This document shows, piece by piece, positions 1-5,603 of a stretch of DNA of 7,082 nt. The DNA is taken from contig JAHEZA010000126.1 in assembly GCA_023251335.1 (NCBI GenBank), forward strand, positions 1 through 7,082, in the 5' to 3' direction. The position numbers and the translations under genes are program-made. Source of the stretch: Chitinophagaceae bacterium. Its GTDB lineage: Bacteria; Bacteroidota; Bacteroidia; Chitinophagales; Chitinophagaceae. The notes beneath the pieces are model-generated. The model was not told the origin of the DNA, ran no database searches, and was given only the letters and a program-made list of their open reading frames with translations. Numbering within the stretch: position 1 is the stretch's first letter; the number at the start of each line of letters is the position of its first letter.

Positions 1-531
1 ATTTTTGTGAGCAACCACATCTCTTACCTTGACATTCCGATGATGATGAAGGTAGTAAGAGGGCAAAATATGCGAATACTTGGAAAAGCTGAAATGAATA
101 AGATACCCATTTTTGGTTCCATTTATAAACGTGGAGCCGTAACGGTAAATCGTGAAAGCGCAGTGGCCCGTATTAAAAGCATTAAAAGCCTTATTAAATT
201 TATACAAAAAAAAATTTCTGTTTTTATTTGTCCCGAAGGCACATTCAACAGAACCCACCAACCGCTAAAAAGTTTTTATAACGGAGCCTTTAAAATAGCG
301 ATTGAAACCCAAAAACCCATACGTCCTATTCTTTTTTTAGACACCTACGATAGATTGAATTATAATAGTATTTGGTCTCTTAACCCCGGAAAATGCCGTG
401 GAGTTTATCTTCCGTTGACCTCCACTGAAGGATTAACTTTAGCAGATGTTCCTTTATTGAAACAGAAAATTTATGCTCAGATGGAAGAAGCACTTATAAG
501 ATATAAGGCAAGTTGGATTGAAGGAAAATAA
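1..531 (+). CDS. 1-acyl-sn-glycerol-3-phosphate acyltransferase family protein (PlsC/LPLAT), 5' truncated
   Basis: This is the C-terminal part of a membrane-associated acyltransferase that most likely transfers an acyl chain to lysophosphatidic acid, giving phosphatidic acid for phospholipid synthesis. The frame is open to the window edge (codons for I, F, V precede SNHISYLD), so the gtg at 7 is probably an internal Val and the true start lies upstream. The family motifs appear in order: motif I NHxxxxD at nt 13-33 (catalytic His and Asp), motif II-like KRGAVTVNR around nt 127-153, motif III CPEGT at nt 229-243 (phosphate binding), and motif IV-like KPIRPILF around nt 313-336. About 175 residues remain. 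Full-length members are usually about 240-260, so an N-terminal membrane segment is probably missing. It is convergent with ftsZ and so not part of the dcw operon. Family membership is clear; the acyl acceptor is inferred, since related LPLAT proteins can act on other lysolipids such as ornithine lipid precursors. Confidence 0.9.
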   Translation: MFVSNHISYLDIPMMMKVVRGQNMRILGKAEMNKIPIFGSIYKRGAVTVNRESAVARIKSIKSLIKFIQKKISVFICPEGTFNRTHQPLKSFYNGAFKIAIETQKPIRPILFLDTYDRLNYNSIWSLNPGKCRGVYLPLTSTEGLTLADVPLLKQKIYAQMEEALIRYKASWIEGK

Positions 532-795
532 ATAAGAATATAAATCCAAATACCTTCTGAGAATTTTTAACGACGAACAAATGTCACAGTAAACCAACAA
601 AAAAACATATTTCCTATTTTTTTACGCTTACCAAAAAATCAAGAATAAAAACCCCGGCCAACCTTTCGGTCTCCGGGGAGTAAACAAAAATAGTACCCAC
701 AACAACGAAGTTTTAATTTTTTCTTACAGTAAAGCAATAAATAACAATGATTTTTATTTTCATTTGTGATTCATTTGCTGCGAAATTTTGATTCC
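532..795. other. Convergent intergenic region between the acyltransferase gene and ftsZ
   Basis: This 264-bp AT-rich spacer separates two genes that point at each other. Apart from the minus-strand terminator at 641-678 I see no gene, RNA or repeat of note. No hairpin with a T-run is visible on the plus strand after the acyltransferase stop at 529-531, although a second in-register stop is nearby. A short direct repeat TTCATTTG (759-766 and 770-777) is compatible with chance in such sequence. Confidence 0.6.
641..678 (-). terminator. Rho-independent terminator of the murC-ftsQ-ftsA-ftsZ transcript
   Basis: Read on the minus strand, CCCCGG (678-673) pairs with CCGGGG (657-652). Inside it a second stem, ACC/GGT (670-668 with 663-661), closes a GAAA tetraloop of the GNRA type. 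A small internal loop (AG opposite TGG) separates the two stems. The 3' arm runs directly into a U-rich tract, TTTTTATTCTT (651-641). The hairpin lies 117 bases past the ftsZ stop codon. On the plus strand the same hairpin is followed by AGTAAACAAAAA with no T-run, so it should act only on leftward transcription. It marks ftsZ as the last gene of its transcript. Confidence 0.85.
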
Positions 796-2745
796 TCAAT
801 CAGGTTTTTCACCATCTAAAAATGTGTTGATGGTGCTTATCTCAACCTTATTATTTTCGTCTGATTTGACGGTATAATTGCTATAAAAACTTTCTACGTC
901 CGCGATGGAATTGTGCAATTCCATATTGCGGCGAAGGTACGCGGGAACAGACTCAAACTCATTGTTAGGATCAGCAGCGTTTACGTTAAAAGAGAGGTTC
1001 CTCAACTTCGCAATACGATCCATAGCCCTGCGCTTTAGTTCTTCTGTTTCGTCCACCATTGGCGGTTCCTCAACATCAGACATCATGATAGGCATTGTTT
1101 GGTGTACTTTCTTTTCCTGGGTTTCCTCCACCGCATCATTGGAATTTTTTACCACCAATTGCAATTCTTCCACAGGCTCGTCTTCCTGCTTGAAAATTGG
1201 CAATGGGGTTAGTTTATCAGGAGTTTCGGATTCGGGTTTTGGCTTCTCTTCTGCGTAAATCTGCTTCGGTTTGGCCAAATAACCGCCTGACGTTGGGGCG
1301 GTGCTAGCGTCTTTATTATGTTTTTGTTTCTTTTGTTCTGAATTTCCAGCATTATTCTGCTGATCACAGTTAGCTTTCGGAGGAGTTGAATTGTAGTCCG
1401 AAGATAATTCGAAATGTATAATAGCCTCAGAAGATTTATCAACAGTATTTCCCTCATTTTCCTTCAGTAAATCTACGATAGAAGTATCGGAGGATTCTAC
1501 GATCCGGGGAGACATCTTCATTTCTTCCTCCGTATGCAATGCATCAAAGACATCGTCATCTTCGAGTGTTTTAAAACTGCTTTGTGCATTATTATTTTTT
1601 TCAGCTACTTTGTAATCAACCGCAGATGTTTCTTCATCGACTGCGTTTTCATTTTTTTCGTCAAACAAAAAAAGTGGTTCATTTGTTTTTTTCTTTGCTT
1701 CCGGTTGAAGAACTACCACTACTTTTTCTTCCTTCTTTTTTGCAGGAACTGCAGGTTGTTCCTTTTTATCAAAAGGTTCCTTATGTTCGAATCCGGTAGC
1801 AATCAATGTAATTCCTATTTTATTTTCCAGGGTGTTGTCATATCCCAAACCTAAAATCACATCAGAGTCTTCGCCTGCCTGGCTTAGCAAATGATTTTGA
1901 ATGGTTTCTACTTCATCCATAGTAAATTCTGATTCCCCTTCTGCAGAATTGATATTAATCAAAATCCATTTAGCACCACGGATATCATTGTCATTCAACA
2001 AAGGAGAGTTAAGCGCCTGCTCAATTGCTTTTTGAGCCCGGTTTTCCCCCTCACATTCCGCGCTTCCAAGAATAGCCACGCCGCCGCTTTTCATTACTGT
2101 ACAAACATCGGCGAAATCTACATTGATCTGTCCGGTACTATTGATGACATCGGTGATGCATTTTGCTGCGGTTGCCAACACATTATCCGCTTTTGCAAAA
2201 GCCGCTTTCATGGTAAGGTTACCAAACTGATGTCTCAATTTATCATTGCTGATTACCAGAAGCGTGTCTACATGTTCTTTCAATTTATTAATACCATCCT
2301 GTGCCTGGGCAATTCTCTTTTTGCCTTCATAGGCAAAAGGAGTCGTTACGATTCCCACGGTTAAAATACCAAGGTCTTTACAAATTTTTGCAATAATTGG
2401 CGCACCACCAGTACCTGTTCCACCACCCATGCCTGCTGTAATGAAAGCCATTTTGGTATTTACCTCAAGTATTTTTTTTATTTCTTCAAGGCTTTCTTCG
2501 GTAGCCTCGCGGCCAATTTCAGGATTAGCGCCTGCACCCAGTCCTTGTGTAAGGTGCGGGCCCAGCTGCACCTTGTTAGGAACGCGACTGGTAGTGATGG
2601 CTTGTGCATCGGTATTGCAAATAATGAAATTTACTCCATCAATATTCTGGTTGAACATGTAATTAACCGCATTGCTGCCTCCGCCTCCTATTCCTATCAC
2701 TTTCAGGATAGAAGATTGTTCTTTTGGCAAATCAAATTGAATCAT
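796..2745 (-). CDS. ftsZ: Cell division protein FtsZ (tubulin-like GTPase), long-tailed form
   Basis: FtsZ polymerises with GTP into the cytokinetic ring under the membrane at midcell and recruits the divisome. Residues about 14-320 are the tubulin-like core: GIGGGGSNAVN at 18-28, NTDAQ at 44-48, the GGGTGTG signature at 107-113 (GTP phosphates), and the T7 catalytic loop NVDFAD at 208-213, which completes the GTPase site of the next subunit. Residues about 321-596 are a low-complexity linker rich in Lys, Glu, Asn and Asp. FESVPAYLRR (597-606) matches the conserved C-terminal peptide (consensus near IPAFLRR) that binds FtsA and other tethers. A further 43 residues follow, ending in NTFLDGEKPD. 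At 649 residues it is much longer than the usual 350-400; long linkers are known in this phylum. The start is supported by the family-like N-terminus (MIQFDLPKEQSS) and by GGAGG 9 bases upstream. It is the last gene of the cluster, 161 bp after ftsA. Confidence 0.98.
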   Translation of the reverse strand: MIQFDLPKEQSSILKVIGIGGGGSNAVNYMFNQNIDGVNFIICNTDAQAITTSRVPNKVQLGPHLTQGLGAGANPEIGREATEESLEEIKKILEVNTKMAFITAGMGGGTGTGGAPIIAKICKDLGILTVGIVTTPFAYEGKKRIAQAQDGINKLKEHVDTLLVISNDKLRHQFGNLTMKAAFAKADNVLATAAKCITDVINSTGQINVDFADVCTVMKSGGVAILGSAECEGENRAQKAIEQALNSPLLNDNDIRGAKWILININSAEGESEFTMDEVETIQNHLLSQAGEDSDVILGLGYDNTLENKIGITLIATGFEHKEPFDKKEQPAVPAKKKEEKVVVVLQPEAKKKTNEPLFLFDEKNENAVDEETSAVDYKVAEKNNNAQSSFKTLEDDDVFDALHTEEEMKMSPRIVESSDTSIVDLLKENEGNTVDKSSEAIIHFELSSDYNSTPPKANCDQQNNAGNSEQKKQKHNKDASTAPTSGGYLAKPKQIYAEEKPKPESETPDKLTPLPIFKQEDEPVEELQLVVKNSNDAVEETQEKKVHQTMPIMMSDVEEPPMVDETEELKRRAMDRIAKLRNLSFNVNAADPNNEFESVPAYLRRNMELHNSIADVESFYSNYTVKSDENNKVEISTINTFLDGEKPD

Positions 2746-2754
2746 AGTAAGTTT

Positions 2755-2759
2755 CCTCC
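2755..2759 (-). promoter_or_regulatory. Shine-Dalgarno sequence of ftsZ
   Basis: The minus strand reads TGGAGGAAACTTACT then ATG. The GGAGG core pairs with a standard anti-Shine-Dalgarno and sits 9 bases before the ftsZ start codon, near the usual spacing. The other three minus-strand genes have only A/T-rich sequence before their starts (ftsA, AATTAAAAACAAAAAC; ftsQ, GAGTAAAAATAAT; murC, GGTAAAAATATA). Bacteroidota are known to make little use of this pairing, so its presence only at ftsZ is notable. Confidence 0.6.
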
Positions 2760-2763
2760 ATTT

Positions 2764-2773
2764 CCCCGAAGGG
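2764..2773 (-). promoter_or_regulatory. C(UUCG)G tetraloop hairpin next to the ftsZ Shine-Dalgarno
   Basis: On the minus strand CCC-TTCG-GGG (2773-2764) forms a 3-bp GC stem closing a UUCG tetraloop with the C-G closing pair that makes this loop exceptionally stable. It ends four bases before GGAGG. The stem is short, so this is a candidate only. Confidence 0.4.
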
Positions 2774-2800
2774 CATTTTTTGTTATTGGTTAGTAATTAT

Positions 2801-2829
2801 CCTTTCATTTTTTCAGGGTAAATGAAAAG
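2801..2829 (-). promoter_or_regulatory. 10-bp hairpin in the ftsZ leader
   Basis: CTTTTCATTT (2829-2820 on the minus strand) pairs with AAATGAAAGG (2810-2801) across a 9-base loop. Nine pairs are Watson-Crick and one is a G-U wobble in RNA. It is followed by GATAATTACT rather than a U-run, so it is not an intrinsic terminator of leftward transcription. It could be an RNA processing or stability element, or a protein-binding inverted repeat; its function is unknown. Confidence 0.4.
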
Positions 2830-2906
2830 AGATTTGTTGTATTGTTTTTTCGCTTTTTTGCTTTTTCAAAATGCGTTTCCCCTCGTCTTGTGGAAAGGTT
2901 AAAAAT

Positions 2907-4274
2907 TTACAATTCTGAATCTCCTTCGTCTTTAAACATTTCTATTAATCCGTTTTTGCAGGAGTCCAAAAAACTTTTTAATGTTTTTCTTGGCTTTACT
3001 ACATTTCTTCTTTCGTCAACTTCATCTTCATTTTCGGCTACACTTTCCTGTTGTAAGCCCTCAGGAATATTAATTTTCGCAAATTGCTGTTCGAACTGTT
3101 TTCTTTTATTTTCATAATCATTATATCCTTTCAGAATCAAACCAAGGCAGGTAGCGTACATAGGCTTTGCCAGTTCTTCAATATGACCTGCTGCCAGGTG
3201 CTCATTAGGATAACCAATACGCGCGTTAAGCCCGGTCACGTATTCGGTAAGCTGAATTAAATGCTTAAGCTGCGACCCGCCACCAGTCAGCACTACGCCG
3301 CCATTTAGCATACGATTGTCAAGACCTACCTGCTTCAAATGATAAGACACAAAATCCATAATCTCACTCATGCGTGCCTGTATAATGCCTGCAAGATTTT
3401 TTACGCTAATCTCTTTTGCCGCCATTCCCCGCAGACCAGGAATTGTGATGAAGGTGTTGGATTTGGCTTCATCGGCAAGAGCGCTTCCGAACTGTACTTT
3501 CATTTGTTCGGCCTGTGTTTTTAATACACCCAAACCTGTCTTAATATCAATAGTGATATTTTCACCGCCAAACGGGATCACTGCCGTATGTTTTAAAATA
3601 CCTTCGTAAAAAACAGCAAGATCGGTGGTGCCTCCTCCGATATCAACAATGGCTACCCCCGCTTCCAGGTCATGCTCACACATTACGGCTGCCGCCGAAG
3701 CAAGTGGTTGCAACACCAAATCTTTTATTTTTAATCCCGCTTTTTCTACGCTACGATTTATATTTCGAATGGCATTTTTGTCGCCTGTAATAATATGAAA
3801 GTTAGCGCCCACTTTCACACCTGAATAACCTATAGGATCAGGAATATTTTGAAAATTATCGACCGTGAATTCCTGCGGAATTACATCAATGATCTGGTCT
3901 CCTGCGGGTATATAAGTTTTATATTGATCATTTACCAACTGATCAATTTCTGATTGCATTATCTCTTCTTCAGTATTGTGCCTTACAATATCACCGCGTG
4001 TTTGCAGGCTTTTTATATGATGCCCGGCAATACCAACATATACTTCAGAAATAGGCAGGTTGGGATTGCTCGCATAACAATTTTCCAAAGCGGTCTGAAT
4101 TGCTTTGATCGTCTGATCAATGTTCAACACCATGCCGTGTTGAACACCATTGCTGTTGGCACGGCCAAAGCCGAGAATTTCAAGCTTGCCGAATTCATTT
4201 TTTCTTCCGGCGATTGCCGCGATCTTAGTAGTTCCAATATCGAGACCTACAATAATGGGTTGTTCGTTGTTCAT
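2907..4274 (-). CDS. ftsA: Cell division protein FtsA (actin-like membrane tether of FtsZ)
   Basis: FtsA is an actin-family ATPase that polymerises at the membrane, binds the FtsZ C-terminal peptide and links the Z-ring to the divisome. The actin-fold ATP motifs are present in order: phosphate-1 DIGTTK (12-17), phosphate-2 DIGGGTTD (211-218) and the adenosine motif GGVVLTGGGSQL (325-336). The SHS2/1C domain lies roughly at 85-165, between the first two motifs. At the C-terminus an acidic stretch (411-421, Glu/Asp-rich) is followed by basic KPRK (427-430) and LKSFLDSCKNGLIEMFK (432-448), which reads as the amphipathic membrane-targeting helix. The length of 455 is slightly above the E. coli size of about 420. 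The start is the first Met, right before the conserved VGLDIGTTK strand; no Shine-Dalgarno precedes it, only A-rich sequence. It lies 95 bp after ftsQ and 161 bp before ftsZ, in the usual ftsQ-ftsA-ftsZ order. Confidence 0.97.
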   Translation of the reverse strand: MNNEQPIIVGLDIGTTKIAAIAGRKNEFGKLEILGFGRANSNGVQHGMVLNIDQTIKAIQTALENCYASNPNLPISEVYVGIAGHHIKSLQTRGDIVRHNTEEEIMQSEIDQLVNDQYKTYIPAGDQIIDVIPQEFTVDNFQNIPDPIGYSGVKVGANFHIITGDKNAIRNINRSVEKAGLKIKDLVLQPLASAAAVMCEHDLEAGVAIVDIGGGTTDLAVFYEGILKHTAVIPFGGENITIDIKTGLGVLKTQAEQMKVQFGSALADEAKSNTFITIPGLRGMAAKEISVKNLAGIIQARMSEIMDFVSYHLKQVGLDNRMLNGGVVLTGGGSQLKHLIQLTEYVTGLNARIGYPNEHLAAGHIEELAKPMYATCLGLILKGYNDYENKRKQFEQQFAKINIPEGLQQESVAENEDEVDERRNVVKPRKTLKSFLDSCKNGLIEMFKDEGDSEL

Positions 4275-4369
4275 GTTTTTGTTTTTAATTTCTTGCTCTT
4301 TGCCTTTGTTTTTTGTTTCCTGGTTCTTTGTTTTTGCTTCTTGTTTTTTGTTTTTTGCTTTTTGTTTTT
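4275..4369 (-). repeat. A-rich low-complexity repeat in the ftsQ-ftsA spacer
   Basis: Nearly the whole 95-base spacer consists, on the coding strand, of A-runs of 3-7 bases separated by single C, GC or G residues, with imperfect units such as CAAAAAA and GCAAAAA repeating about every 6-8 bases. The clearest part is 4341-4370. A 13-base string (TTTTTTGCTTTTT on the plus strand) occurs here at 4351-4363 and again in the ftsA-ftsZ spacer at 2854-2866. The tract is unstructured RNA leading into the ftsA start, consistent with A-rich leaders that favour initiation without a Shine-Dalgarno. Its homopolymer runs make it prone to length variation. Confidence 0.7.
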
Positions 4370-5596
4370 TTAATAATCGCTCTTTTGCGGCATCACCGCC
4401 TTTGGCACCCGCTTTATTTCTGCAGCAGGCTTTTTTTCTTCTTTTTTGCCTGCCTCTTTTTTCACCAATGGATCGTTGGTGTGGGTAGGACTTGGTCTTT
4501 CATCTGATGATGGATGCGTGTTTACTGTTTTCTTCGCTGACGGTACTTCTTTCTTTTCAGATTTTACCGGATCATGGGGCGGGGCCACAGTAATGTTGGT
4601 TTCAGAGGATTTCTTCTCCTGGATTTTGCCTTCAACCTCTGTTTCATTTGGTACATATTCTAAAACGGGCGAACTACTTATTTTATCATTATTAACTTCT
4701 GCTGGTTGAGGCAATTGGATTTTAGTCGAATCATTTGTATTCTTTTTGGCTTCCTCAATAATGCCTTTCATAATTTGAACAGAGCGTAGCGAATCCGATT
4801 TAATTTCGGACTTATCCCTGTTTACTCCAATCACCTGGTTCATAAATTGCACATCAATTACAGAATATTTATTCCAGCCAATCTTGGTTTGAACCTGCTT
4901 ATAAAAAGCAAGTAATTTGTTGAATTTTTGTTCGCAGTTACCGGCGCCACCAAACCGGATTAACTGGTTTCCCAACTTGGGAGTGAGCTCAAAAGTGCGC
5001 GCAGAAGTAATATCTACCTGGTCTATCTGCGCCATCCAGAAAGGATGTGCGTTAATAAATTCGCTCATCATTTTCACGTCACTAAGAAGTGAGCTATCAG
5101 ACTTCGTCAGCACTTTCACATCTGTTGGAAAGCTTGTAAACACCGGCAGCCGTGCAGAAAATTTTGAGCTTAGTGGCAGCCTCGCCAAAGAACTGTCAAT
5201 ATAAAATGATGCGCCTGAAACAGTAAATATTCTTGCAATAGGTTCCCGTTCTGTTATTTTCACCTGGAGCACATTATTATTATCAAAGAACATTTCTGCA
5301 TTTTTAACCCACGGCTGTTTTGACAAAGCATTCTCCATTTGGCTAAGGTTAAGCTTACCGGCATTGGTATTCTCAAGTTTTTGCCCATTCGTTTTTTGTA
5401 ATATCGCTAATACATCTTTTTTATCAATAAAATAATTATTCTGCACTCCGGAAATATGAATATCAACTCTTGCGATATGATCATTATTCTTTCGGTCGAT
5501 AGCGGCCACCAAAAGCAGAACAGTCACTGATCCCAATATGATCCATATCGCAATTGCAATAAATTTTCTAAATGTGTATGTTCGTTTTTCCGCCAT
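4370..5596 (-). CDS. ftsQ: Cell division protein FtsQ with an extended C-terminal tail
   Basis: FtsQ (DivIB family) is a bitopic inner-membrane protein that scaffolds the divisome in the periplasm with FtsB and FtsL. The sequence shows a short basic cytoplasmic end (1-11), one transmembrane helix (about 12-33), a POTRA-like domain (about 42-118, including VDIHISGVQNNYFI and the PWVKNAEM stretch, ending ITEREPIARI), and a beta domain (about 119-258, with FYIDSSLARLPL and the late strand YSVIDVQFMNQVIG at 244-257). Residues about 262-408 form a hydrophilic tail rich in Lys, Glu, Pro, Ser and Thr, probably disordered and periplasmic. Typical FtsQ proteins have about 240-290 residues, so this tail accounts for the 408 length. 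The gene starts 7 bases after the murC stop, which supports cotranscription. Sequence identity in this family is low, so the call rests on domain order plus the position between murC and ftsA. Confidence 0.93.
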   Translation of the reverse strand: MAEKRTYTFRKFIAIAIWIILGSVTVLLLVAAIDRKNNDHIARVDIHISGVQNNYFIDKKDVLAILQKTNGQKLENTNAGKLNLSQMENALSKQPWVKNAEMFFDNNNVLQVKITEREPIARIFTVSGASFYIDSSLARLPLSSKFSARLPVFTSFPTDVKVLTKSDSSLLSDVKMMSEFINAHPFWMAQIDQVDITSARTFELTPKLGNQLIRFGGAGNCEQKFNKLLAFYKQVQTKIGWNKYSVIDVQFMNQVIGVNRDKSEIKSDSLRSVQIMKGIIEEAKKNTNDSTKIQLPQPAEVNNDKISSSPVLEYVPNETEVEGKIQEKKSSETNITVAPPHDPVKSEKKEVPSAKKTVNTHPSSDERPSPTHTNDPLVKKEAGKKEEKKPAAEIKRVPKAVMPQKSDY

Positions 5597-5603
5597 ATTA
5601 TTT

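Larger units (their letters stand above)
2746..2906 (-). promoter_or_regulatory. ftsA-ftsZ intercistronic leader with two hairpins and a Shine-Dalgarno sequence
   Basis: This 161-base spacer would form the leader just before ftsZ in the transcript. In transcription order it has an A-rich stretch (about 2870-2843), a 10-bp hairpin (2829-2801), a short C(UUCG)G tetraloop hairpin (2773-2764) and GGAGG (2759-2755). No Bacteroidota-type promoter (-7 TAnnTTTG with an upstream TTG) is visible, so I cannot say whether ftsZ has its own promoter here. A regulatory role is inferred from structure only. Confidence 0.45.

Noticed and set aside
7..9. GTG at 7 as the true start of the acyltransferase
   Set aside because: The frame is open to the window edge and the catalytic NHxxxxD motif would begin only two residues after this start. 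Family members have an N-terminal region before it.
206..214. Nine-A run in the acyltransferase gene as a possible frameshift site
   Set aside because: The zero frame reads through it (Gln-Lys-Lys-Ile) and continues into the conserved CPEGT motif, so there is no sign of a broken or programmed shift.
905..1854. Plus-strand and out-of-frame minus-strand open frames inside ftsZ
   Set aside because: They are shadows of the low-complexity FtsZ linker. The residues look like translated complement (Phe/Ser/Cys-rich) with no domain, and the ftsZ frame is unbroken with recognisable motifs at both ends.
2764..2780. Plus-strand terminator formed by CCC-CGAA-GGG followed by a T-run
   Set aside because: The stem is only 3 bp and no rightward gene ends there. 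The same bases make better sense as a UUCG hairpin in the leftward ftsZ leader.
3954..4507. Plus-strand open frames encoding strongly hydrophobic peptides (runs of Phe, Leu, Cys, Val) over the ftsQ-ftsA junction
   Set aside because: They are the complement of the A-rich spacer and the Lys/Glu-rich ftsQ tail. T-rich codons read as Phe/Leu/Cys by default. They overlap two well-supported genes and show no start signal.
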